From assembly GCA_021800745.1 (NCBI GenBank), contig JAJYYS010000075.1, forward strand, positions 1-7,633: a stretch of 7,633 bases of DNA. Reading direction: 5' to 3'. Each line of letters opens with the position of its first letter. Position 1 is the first letter of the stretch. The notes beneath the pieces are model-generated. The model was not told where the DNA came from. It did not search any database and saw only the letters and a program-made list of their open reading frames with translations. Position numbers and translations under genes: made by a program. Positions 1-6,237 of the stretch are shown here, in pieces. This DNA is from a bacterium (GTDB taxonomy: Bacteria > SZUA-79 > Acidulodesulfobacterales > Acidulodesulfobacteraceae).

Positions 1-1437
1 GGAGCCGTTTTGAACGGCATTAAGCAGAACCGGAATTCCCGAATGATAAAAAGTCGAATCGCCGACGAGGGCTATAACTTTTTTCTGCTTGTCGAAAATA
101 CTTATCGCCTGGCCTATCCCTAAGCCAGCGTTCATACATGTAAGAAAATCCATTGCATTATACGGGGGCAGAAGGCCCAAAGTATAGCATCCTATATCGC
201 CCGCAATAACGGCTTCTCTTTCTCTTCCTTCCGTATTAGAAAAACCGACGGCTTTAAGGATAGAATAAAAAGTCGCGCGGTGGGGACATCCTATACAGAA
301 CGTTCCAGACCTTTGAGGCAGTTTATCTCTCAATTCTTTATCTTTTTTAACGGCAAAATCAAAATAAGCCGGAAGAGGTTTTTCTAAAAAATTGCTTATT
401 CCGATAATAACATCGTCTATAGTAAGTTCGCCAGTCTGCTTAAAGAATTCTTTTCCGTAAATGGCGCCTTTAAATCCCAATTCGTAAGCAATTTTTTTAA
501 TCTGAAATTCCAGGAAACCTTCCGCTTCTTCGACTATAACTACTTTATCGAGACCTTCAAAAAATCTGCCGATGAGTTCGCCCGGCAGAGGAAATGTGAA
601 ACCAAGTTTTAATATTTTATGCTCATAAATACCCAAAATATCCAGCGACTCCATTAAATGGGCATAAACGACGCCTGAAGATATAAATCCTATTTTAGAC
701 GAACTTCCGTTGATAATTTTATTAAATTTCGATTCTATGAGGTATTTTTTTAAGAGTTCGTTCCTTTCTAAATATTTAGCATGGTTTCTAACCGCCATAC
801 CGAAAAGGTTTAAATAATTTTCGGGGTCTTTCTTAAAATCTCCTTTAATGCCCGACCTGTCTCTTAAATCCCCGAAATAAAGCGTTCCCGCATTATGGCA
901 TAGCCTTGAGGGAGCCATTAAAACAACTCCGAAAGAAAATTCCTCCGAGATGTCGAAAGCGTCTTCAGTAAAATCTTTCGCCTCCTGAATATTGGAAGGC
1001 TCCATTACGGGCATATAATTATGCAGGCTGTACCATCTGTCGTCCTGCTCGTTTGAACTGCTTGGAGCGCCAGGGTCGGACCCTATGGCAAGCACTAAGC
1101 CGGCTTTTACTCCGGTATATGATAAAAACTGGGCCGGCTCGCTTGCAACGTTAAGCCCTACGTTTTTCATAGCGCAGAGGGACCTTATACCCGACCATGA
1201 AGCGCCTATGGCGCCGTGAAGGGATATGTGCTCGTTCAGACTGAATTCGGTATATAAATTTTTGATACTGCCTTTATTTTTATCGAGAACAGCAATAATT
1301 TCCGAAGCAGGCGTTCCCGGATACATAGAAGCATAGCCTATGCCGGCTTCTAAAGCTCCGCGCGCTATAGCTTCATTTCCTAGGACTATAGCCTTGTCGC
1401 CCTTAGTTCCGTTTACAAATAAATTGCTTTTTCCCAT
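1..1437 (-). CDS. iorA: Indolepyruvate:ferredoxin oxidoreductase alpha subunit (IorA), 3' end cut off by window edge
   Basis: IorA is the thiamine-diphosphate subunit of a cytoplasmic enzyme that oxidatively decarboxylates aryl pyruvates (indolepyruvate, phenylpyruvate) to acyl-CoA and reduces ferredoxin; it can run in reverse in autotrophs. My translation gives 479 visible residues. The N-terminal pyrimidine-binding-type domain opens with GNEAIARGALEAG (20-32) and PGTP (40-43). The TPP-binding domain has CIGCPHR (381-387), GDIGCYTLG (413-421) and GDSTFYHSGIP (459-469), all IorA hallmarks. The family is about 600 residues, so the end of the TPP domain and the C-terminal ferredoxin domain with its 4Fe-4S motifs lie outside the window. 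The ATG at 1437 follows the metF-like stop by 17 bases; the spacer is A-rich with no clear Shine-Dalgarno, so translation may be coupled to the upstream gene. The beta subunit iorB would be expected just beyond the left edge (inference). The family call is firm; the actual 2-oxoacid substrate is not proven. Confidence 0.93.
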   Translation of the reverse strand, partial: MGKSNLFVNGTKGDKAIVLGNEAIARGALEAGIGYASMYPGTPASEIIAVLDKNKGSIKNLYTEFSLNEHISLHGAIGASWSGIRSLCAMKNVGLNVASEPAQFLSYTGVKAGLVLAIGSDPGAPSSSNEQDDRWYSLHNYMPVMEPSNIQEAKDFTEDAFDISEEFSFGVVLMAPSRLCHNAGTLYFGDLRDRSGIKGDFKKDPENYLNLFGMAVRNHAKYLERNELLKKYLIESKFNKIINGSSSKIGFISSGVVYAHLMESLDILGIYEHKILKLGFTFPLPGELIGRFFEGLDKVVIVEEAEGFLEFQIKKIAYELGFKGAIYGKEFFKQTGELTIDDVIIGISNFLEKPLPAYFDFAVKKDKELRDKLPQRSGTFCIGCPHRATFYSILKAVGFSNTEGREREAVIAGDIGCYTLGLLPPYNAMDFLTCMNAGLGIGQAISIFDKQKKVIALVGDSTFYHSGIPVLLNAVQNGS

Positions 1438-1454
1438 TTTTTTTAATTATTGCT

Positions 1455-2198
1455 TTATTGCCGCGTAAAAACATTTGCTTTTTCGTCTGTAATTTTAATT
1501 ATGATGGCGTCTATGTTCAACCGCTCATTTGCCCCGATAAAATCTTTCAGCGAATCGTTTACATATGACTCCTTAACGTACAAAAAAATTTCTTTTTTTT
1601 CCGATTTTATATATTTTATTATATCTTCATCGGGATTTTTGCCGGTATAATTTATGATAAACCTATCCGCTCCTACATTAATAAGTTTTTTTGCCTTTAA
1701 GCCGTCAACGGGGGCGGAGGCGGAAACGACGACGCCGAGGTTAAAAAAGTCCGGCTCGTCTTTATCTCCGATGCCTCCAAGGTAATTCATAAAGCCTCTT
1801 TTTAAAATCAACCCGATACCTAAAATATCTACGTCGTACACGGGCTTAGCCGAATTAAAAACGGTTTTTAAAGGATGCACTCCTTCGGATACCACAATAT
1901 CTTTAACTCCTATCTGTTTAAGAGTAATTAAATCGGACAAAATGGATATCCGGTTTTTATCCCTCATATTAAAAGCATAAGCTGTATTTATATTGCGGAG
2001 CCTGTCCTTTAAACCCTTGCATAACAGCAATCCGTTTACTCCGAAATTCTGTTCGATGATTATATCGGGAAAATCACGCCCGGCATTTTTATTATTAAGT
2101 CCGGCTTTTTCTATTGTGCCTAAAAGCTTTATCAAATTTTCTTCAAAAGTTATGTAATTTTCGCCGACAGGGGTTTCGATTTGAGGTATTATCTGCAT
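1455..2198 (-). CDS. metF: Divergent methylenetetrahydrofolate reductase-like protein (MetF family)
   Basis: MetF is a TIM-barrel flavoprotein that interconverts 5,10-methylene- and 5-methyl-tetrahydrofolate. This 247-residue protein is shorter than the usual 290-300. Family signs are IETPVG (7-12, the position of the catalytic Glu region), RDKNRISILSDL (79-90, matching the RDRNRxALQSDLLG type seen in MetV-linked enzymes), AKPVYDVD (117-124), FFNLGVVVSASAP (151-163) and VGADRFIINY (175-184). Two expected features are altered. The flavin-proximal Asp of the (T/S)GDHP motif is Val107 (EGVHP, 105-109), and the Thr-Gln of the GADFxITQ strand is replaced by Asn-Tyr. Either the enzyme has changed chemistry or the protein is a non-catalytic partner. 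It starts 21 bases after metV, with a weak GGAAG ten bases before the ATG. The pairing with metV supports the family; activity is uncertain. Confidence 0.78.
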   Translation of the reverse strand: MQIIPQIETPVGENYITFEENLIKLLGTIEKAGLNNKNAGRDFPDIIIEQNFGVNGLLLCKGLKDRLRNINTAYAFNMRDKNRISILSDLITLKQIGVKDIVVSEGVHPLKTVFNSAKPVYDVDILGIGLILKRGFMNYLGGIGDKDEPDFFNLGVVVSASAPVDGLKAKKLINVGADRFIINYTGKNPDEDIIKYIKSEKKEIFLYVKESYVNDSLKDFIGANERLNIDAIIIKITDEKANVFTRQ

Positions 2199-2219
2199 AT
2201 TCTATTTACTTCCGAATAA

Positions 2220-2855
2220 TTATATTTTTGTTCTTTTTAACGATAAGCCGTAATCTCTTGGATTAAAAATTTTGTTAAAATTTTCTTCTTCAGAATATTC
2301 CGTCATCAATTTGTAGGATTTCATAAACACGCATTCTTTATCTTCATAGACTTCGCAATTGATGCCGTTATGCCCTTCGCAAGGACCGTTCAGCAAGCCT
2401 TTGGGGCACAATGTTATAGTGCAGACCCCACCGGTAAAATTCAGCCTGCATTCGTCGCATCCGCCGCATAAAGCGTTATATTCGCCTATGTGTTCTGTCT
2501 GGGCAATATATTTGCTGTCGGTTCCGGCTACGGCTTTTTTTCCTATAAATTCGCCTATAGTCTGTACTCCGGTACCGCACGATAAAACTACTACCGCCTC
2601 CGTATCTTCCATTTCGTCTTCGACAAAACGGATATCTTCCTTTAAGACTCTTTTATCGCAGGGCTCGTCTATCGAAATCGTAAATGTGACTTCTTTTCCG
2701 GAAGCCTCCAAGTGCTTTTCCATCTCCTTTACTTCTTTACTGCCGCCGGTCAAACAGACGGAAGCGCATGAAGCGCAGCCTATAATCCCTATTTTTTTAT
2801 ATCTGCTTAATGCTTCGTCTATTTCTTTTATATCTTTTTTTTCGGTTAAAAACAT
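2220..2855 (-). CDS. metV: MetV-type methylene-tetrahydrofolate reductase partner protein (MTHFR_C family)
   Basis: MetV is the cysteine-rich partner of the short MetF in acetogens and other anaerobes; in the MetVF complex it passes electrons between redox partners (such as HdrABC-MvhD or RnfC2) and the MetF flavin. The 211-residue sequence has the N-terminal motif GCASCASVC (C27, C30, C34), then C66 and C93, a CGGCDEC cluster (C130, C133, C136), and the family-typical C-terminal block VCTITLCPKGLLNGPC (144-159), followed by C167 and C175. These 13 cysteines look intact and are suited to Fe-S and/or zinc binding. The ATG has GAGAGG nine bases upstream. The gene lies 21 bases after the htrA stop and 21 bases before the metF-like gene, so co-expression is likely. 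No hdrA, mvhD or rnfC gene is visible in the window, so the electron partner is unknown. The presence of a normal MetV beside an altered MetF is the notable point. Confidence 0.85.
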   Translation of the reverse strand: MFLTEKKDIKEIDEALSRYKKIGIIGCASCASVCLTGGSKEVKEMEKHLEASGKEVTFTISIDEPCDKRVLKEDIRFVEDEMEDTEAVVVLSCGTGVQTIGEFIGKKAVAGTDSKYIAQTEHIGEYNALCGGCDECRLNFTGGVCTITLCPKGLLNGPCEGHNGINCEVYEDKECVFMKSYKLMTEYSEEENFNKIFNPRDYGLSLKRTKI

Positions 2856-2876
2856 GGCATAAAACCTCTCGTTATA

Positions 2877-3974
2877 TCAAGGCATGCTCGATAATCTGAC
2901 TTTAACGAAATTTACCGTTTTGCCTCTATGGATTTTAAGGGTAATGATCTGACCTGGTAAAAATGTGCTTATCAGCTCTTCGAGGCGCGAAAACGAATAA
3001 ACTTTTTTATTGTCTAATCTTGTTATTATGTCTCCGCCTATTAAATAATTAATATTTTTCATAGCTATCAATCTTTTTCCGGCAACAAGACCCGCCCTGT
3101 AAGCGGGGCTGTTCGGAAAAACTTTTTCGACTAAAAGTCCTTTCTCGACATATTTTATACCGAGTAACGTAGAAATGCTTTTCGTAAGCTTTATAGCTTC
3201 TATTCCAAGCCACGGGCGTATAACCCTTCCGTATTTAATGAGTTCCGGTATATTTCTTCTTGCAAGATTTATGGGAATTGCAAATCCGATATTTTGGGCA
3301 TTATTTGCAAGTTTCGCAGTATTTATACCTATAACATCCCCCTTATAATCAACAAGAGGTCCTCCGGAGTTTCCCGGGTTAATCGCCGCATCCGTCTGTA
3401 TTATATTTCCGTAAAATCTTGCGGAAGGGAAAAAAAGAGACCTCTTAAGACCGCTTATAATACCGGTGGTAACGGTTTGATAAAGGTTATAAGGGTTTCC
3501 TATGGCTATAACTCTCTCACCCACCCTTAAATTGCCCGAATCACCCATAGTTAATGGAATTATCTTTCTTCCAAGAGGGTTTATGCGGATAACGGCTATA
3601 TCTGACATCGGGTCTGTCCCTATGATGCTTGCCCTTATATCTTTATATTTTAAAAAACTTACGTAAATTTTGCCGGCATTTCCTATGACGTGAAAATTTG
3701 TAAGTATATCTCCGTTTTTATTTATGAAAAATCCGGTTCCGATATCTTCTTCAGGCATTATAGCGCCATTCTTAAGGCGCGCATAACCTAAAACTTTTAT
3801 GTGGACAACGCCGGGTTTAAGTTCGTTAAAAAGCCTCTCCACGATAGACCCGCTTCCGTAAGATTGCTTAATAAATAAAAAAGACGCCGACACGGTTATA
3901 AAGCAGTAAAATAAAATCAGAATTATATTCCTGCGCACTTTACGCGGCTTCCGAAAAGTCATTTTTAACTCCAT
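2877..3974 (-). CDS. htrA: Membrane-anchored HtrA/Deg-type trypsin-like serine protease with one PDZ domain
   Basis: A periplasm-facing protease/chaperone that would degrade or sense misfolded envelope proteins. From the ATG at 3974 the protein is 365 residues. It has a basic N-terminus (FRKPRKVRR), one hydrophobic segment at about 16-35 (signal anchor or signal peptide), then the protease domain with the full triad: His95 in TNFHVIG, Asp125 in SDIAVI and Ser203 in NPGNSGGPL. One PDZ domain covers about 254-365, with GLLVEKVFPNSPAYRAGL and GGDIITRLDNKKV. The size fits single-PDZ DegS/HtrA proteins. Start choice: the frame runs to a TTG at 4007, but ATGs at 3974 (GAGG seven bases upstream) and 3962 (GGAG six bases upstream) are better; either overlaps the preceding gene (23-35 bases), suggesting coupled translation. 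No partner regulator such as RseA is seen. Its place inside a redox-enzyme operon is unusual. The family call is firm; the substrate is unknown. Confidence 0.92.
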   Translation of the reverse strand: MELKMTFRKPRKVRRNIILILFYCFITVSASFLFIKQSYGSGSIVERLFNELKPGVVHIKVLGYARLKNGAIMPEEDIGTGFFINKNGDILTNFHVIGNAGKIYVSFLKYKDIRASIIGTDPMSDIAVIRINPLGRKIIPLTMGDSGNLRVGERVIAIGNPYNLYQTVTTGIISGLKRSLFFPSARFYGNIIQTDAAINPGNSGGPLVDYKGDVIGINTAKLANNAQNIGFAIPINLARRNIPELIKYGRVIRPWLGIEAIKLTKSISTLLGIKYVEKGLLVEKVFPNSPAYRAGLVAGKRLIAMKNINYLIGGDIITRLDNKKVYSFSRLEELISTFLPGQIITLKIHRGKTVNFVKVRLSSMP

Positions 3975-5169
3975 TCCATTGCCTCGCCTGATGCATAAAA
4001 GCCTCAAGCCTAAGCATTAAATTAGTGCTTTCCTGTCCATCGAACCATAAATTTATCCAGGGAAAATTATTGAGGTCTTCCCTGAATCTTTTTGAAACTA
4101 TTTGCACTATAGAACCGGGCATGCAGTGAAAAGGATGGATGCTTATTACTCCAGAATAACCTTTTTTTGCAAAATCTACCGATTCGCCGACGGTAAGAAT
4201 TGCTTCTCCGCCTAAAGACAAGTCGAGATATTTTCTGGAATAAGAAAGTATTTCCTTTATACTTGTTTCTTTATGGTTTCTAAGAAGTTTTTTAAATGGC
4301 TTAAACATGCTCGTTTCGTCTTTCCTCTGATAATAATTTACAAGGAAGCTTAAAAACATATCTTTTACTTTTCTGCTTCTGAAAGCATTAACTGTATATT
4401 CATGAGTAGTAAAAGTTATCCACTTGTATGTAGGAACGACCGAAACCTCTCCTCCAAGCGCTTCCACCTTTTCCGTCGTAAAATTATTGGTAAATTTGTT
4501 TAACCTCAAAAATATTTCTCCTACTACTCCTATAAGCGGCCTCAATTCGTCTTTTCTCGGTATTTTTTCGAATTTCTTTGCGCATATATCCATAGTATCG
4601 TAAATATTCTTGCCATTCTCGGTTGCATCGACCACTAAATTTATACACTCTTTATAAACCGAAACGGCATCTCCTTTAGTAATTTCGTAAGGCCTGACCC
4701 TATAAAGAGCCTTTTCTAAAGTATCTACCGCGACACAGCCCTGCCAGGCAACTCTCCTGAAAAGAGTAGCTTTGTCTCCTATAAAATCGGTGTAAGATTT
4801 TTGAGCGCTTGGAACCAGAAATTCAACTTCATTATAGCCGAGATTGTCCAGCACCATTTCATGCAACCTGTTATATTGTCCGAATTTGCAAGGACCGGGG
4901 GAAGTAGGCATAAAAAATGCTGATTTTTTGGCGTCGAAATCGGGTTTTTCTATAACCTTAATAATGTCTCCAGTAGTCACGAAGCACGGCATGCATTCGT
5001 TTCCGTTCGTAAACTTAAGCCCGAAATCGAGGGTCGATTCGTCGGGCTCGTCCATAACCGCGGAATCTACGCCGCATCTTCTGAACGCCGCGCTTAAAGC
5101 GTAGGCGGCATCCGACATATACGGTATATAAACTTTTTTGCCGGCTATGCCTGTATTTGTGTGATGCAT
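3940..5169 (-). CDS. 2-hydroxyacyl-CoA dehydratase/activase-related protein (COG3581, DUF2229-type)
   Basis: This 409-residue protein resembles the stand-alone or C-terminal part of the large 'CoA-substrate-specific enzyme activase' proteins, which are related to the Fe-S subunits of 2-hydroxyacyl-CoA dehydratases (HgdB/FldB type). Family signs are GNECMPCFVTTGDII (56-70, C59 and C62), FFMPTSPGPCKFGQY (85-99, C94), AWQGCVAVD (141-149, C145), LIGVVGEIFLR (212-222) and HPFHCMPG (345-352, C349). C59, C62, C94, C145 and C349 are candidate ligands for a 4Fe-4S cluster. The biological role of this group is not established; a low-potential ATP-driven electron-transfer role is inferred from relatives. 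The usual ASKHA-ATPase activase partner is not present here. The start at 5169 is well supported: AAGGAG lies five bases upstream, and a near-consensus promoter is at 5208-5236. It is the first gene of the leftward operon, and its end overlaps the htrA start. The protein is cytoplasmic; no membrane segment or signal peptide is seen. Confidence 0.82.
   Translation of the reverse strand: MHHTNTGIAGKKVYIPYMSDAAYALSAAFRRCGVDSAVMDEPDESTLDFGLKFTNGNECMPCFVTTGDIIKVIEKPDFDAKKSAFFMPTSPGPCKFGQYNRLHEMVLDNLGYNEVEFLVPSAQKSYTDFIGDKATLFRRVAWQGCVAVDTLEKALYRVRPYEITKGDAVSVYKECINLVVDATENGKNIYDTMDICAKKFEKIPRKDELRPLIGVVGEIFLRLNKFTNNFTTEKVEALGGEVSVVPTYKWITFTTHEYTVNAFRSRKVKDMFLSFLVNYYQRKDETSMFKPFKKLLRNHKETSIKEILSYSRKYLDLSLGGEAILTVGESVDFAKKGYSGVISIHPFHCMPGSIVQIVSKRFREDLNNFPWINLWFDGQESTNLMLRLEAFMHQARQWNGVKNDFSEAA
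3969..3972 (-). promoter_or_regulatory. Alternative ribosome binding site for htrA (GGAG)
   Basis: On the minus strand GGAG lies six bases before an in-frame ATG at 3962, which would give a 361-residue protease. It competes with GAGG at 3985-3982, seven bases before the ATG at 3974. Both sites sit inside the end of the upstream coding region. The sequence cannot decide between them, but both are better supported than the TTG at 4007. Confidence 0.4.
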
Positions 5170-5174
5170 ATAAA

Positions 5175-5180
5175 CTCCTT
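5175..5180 (-). promoter_or_regulatory. Strong ribosome binding site of the leftward operon's first gene
   Basis: AAGGAG on the minus strand is five bases before the ATG at 5169. It is the best Shine-Dalgarno in the window and fixes the start of the COG3581-type gene. Confidence 0.8.
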
Positions 5181-5207
5181 ATTTTATAATTATTACAGCT
5201 CATTTAC

Positions 5208-5236
5208 ATTATAATAAAGCATTGCGGTAAAGTCAA
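5208..5236 (-). promoter_or_regulatory. Near-consensus sigma-70 promoter of the leftward operon
   Basis: On the minus strand the -35 box TTGACT (5236-5231) is followed by a 17-base spacer and a perfect -10 box TATAAT (5213-5208). Transcription would start near 5200, giving a leader of about 30 bases before the ATG at 5169. The match is strong enough to suggest high basal transcription of the five-gene unit. An 8-base direct repeat (AAGCATTG at 5217-5224 and 5244-5251) overlaps the spacer and lies just upstream of the -35 box; it could be an operator, but this is weak. Confidence 0.75.
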
Positions 5237-5259
5237 ATTCGCGAAGCATTGAGTCAGCC

Positions 5260-5287
5260 TTAACATATTGCAAATAATTTTTATATT
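5260..5287 (+). promoter_or_regulatory. Possible promoter of the lipid kinase gene
   Basis: TTAACA (5260-5265), a 16-base spacer and TATATT (5282-5287) form a fair sigma-70-like promoter. The start site would be near 5294, leaving only about 11 bases before the ATG at 5305. No clear Shine-Dalgarno precedes that ATG, which fits a very short leader. The region is so AT-rich that chance matches are likely. Confidence 0.3.
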
Positions 5288-5304
5288 TATTAAAATTAAT
5301 TAAG

Positions 5305-6237
5305 ATGAATTTCAATAGAGTATTAATTATTTACAATCCTAAATCCGGACGTTTTTCCGAAAAAAAACTTTTCTATATTTTAAGTTTTTTCAAATATAGA
5401 AATATCGTAACCGATACTTTAAATATAATCGAAAATTGCATCGAAAAAGAAAATATCGTAAACTTTTACGATATGGTTTTAGTAGCCGGAGGCGACGGAA
5501 GTTTAAATTACGTTATAAACAATTTAGTATTTACGGATATTCCTATTGCCCATCTGCCTATGGGCACGGTTAATCTTTTTGCATTGGAAAACAAAACGCC
5601 TTATATCCTCAAGAAAGCGCTTAATGAAATTATTTATAAATATAAGCCCGTTAAAATAAATCTGGGGAAAGCCAACGACAGATTTTTTTTTGCTATGGCC
5701 GGCATCGGGCTTGACGCTTTTATCGTTAAAAATATGGAGGAAAAAATAAGAAAAAATAAGAAAAGAATATATAATAATTTCATAAAATATATCAGCTATA
5801 TATTCAACATAATTAAATTGGCTAAAAATTATAAATTTTGCGGGCTGTCTTTGGAAGTAAAAGATAACGGCGGCGGCAAACACGATGCCAAAGAGATTAT
5901 AGTATCTAATATTAAATATTACGGCGGACCTTTTAAGGTATTTCCCTGCAATTCGCCTTTAAATGAAAAATTTAATATAAGATTGGTAAAGAACGCATCC
6001 GGCAGAACGGACGTTATTTTTTCTATATTAAAATCGCTGACGTTTTATAAAAGATATTCGGACAACCCCAATTTTTACGTCAAAGCAGGCAGGATGCTCA
6101 TATCGTCTTCCGACTCCTCAAACAATAAATATATATTTTATCAGTGCGACGGAGAGTTTGCCGGAACGCTTCCGGTAGAAATCGAAAAAGTAAAAAATGC
6201 GGTAACTATGCTTGTAAATCCGGATTCATTCTTTTAA
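5305..6237 (+). CDS. Diacylglycerol kinase catalytic-domain (YegS/BmrU-type) lipid kinase
   Basis: Members of this family phosphorylate diacylglycerol, sphingoid bases or related lipids with ATP on the inner face of the membrane. The 310-residue protein has the full layout: NPKSGR (11-16) at the N-terminus, the nucleotide-binding loop GGDGS (62-66, a Ser variant of GGDGT), PMGTVNLFALE (85-95, as in the PLGTANxFAR subgroup), MAGIGLDAFIV (131-141), KYYGGPFKVFPC (205-215), and DGE (282-284) near the C-terminus. Residues about 143-157 are a Lys/Arg-rich stretch, followed by an aromatic segment (161-180) that could help membrane association. The length is normal and no key motif is missing. The coding strand is very rich in A, more so than its neighbours seem to be. 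The gene stands alone on the plus strand, and its end overlaps the end of the opposite gene by 12 bases. The exact lipid substrate cannot be read from the sequence. Confidence 0.9.
   Translation: MNFNRVLIIYNPKSGRFSEKKLFYILSFFKYRNIVTDTLNIIENCIEKENIVNFYDMVLVAGGDGSLNYVINNLVFTDIPIAHLPMGTVNLFALENKTPYILKKALNEIIYKYKPVKINLGKANDRFFFAMAGIGLDAFIVKNMEEKIRKNKKRIYNNFIKYISYIFNIIKLAKNYKFCGLSLEVKDNGGGKHDAKEIIVSNIKYYGGPFKVFPCNSPLNEKFNIRLVKNASGRTDVIFSILKSLTFYKRYSDNPNFYVKAGRMLISSSDSSNNKYIFYQCDGEFAGTLPVEIEKVKNAVTMLVNPDSFF

Noticed and set aside
1438..1454. T-run between the metF-like gene and iorA as a terminator
   Set aside because: There is no hairpin next to it; on the transcribed strand it reads as an A-rich leader before iorA.
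2359..2862. 167-codon open frame on the plus strand
   Set aside because: It lies opposite metV, has no recognisable motif, and its composition (Ser/Pro/Phe-rich) is typical of an antisense shadow.
4005..4007. TTG as the start of htrA
   Set aside because: Two in-frame ATGs downstream have Shine-Dalgarno sites at good spacing, and the extra 11 residues add nothing recognisable.
5015..5203. 62-codon open frame on the minus strand crossing the operon start
   Set aside because: It is out of frame with the well-supported COG3581-type gene and would begin at the transcription start region without a ribosome binding site.
5524..5883. 119-codon open frame on the minus strand
   Set aside because: It is antisense to the lipid kinase, which has intact catalytic motifs in this stretch.
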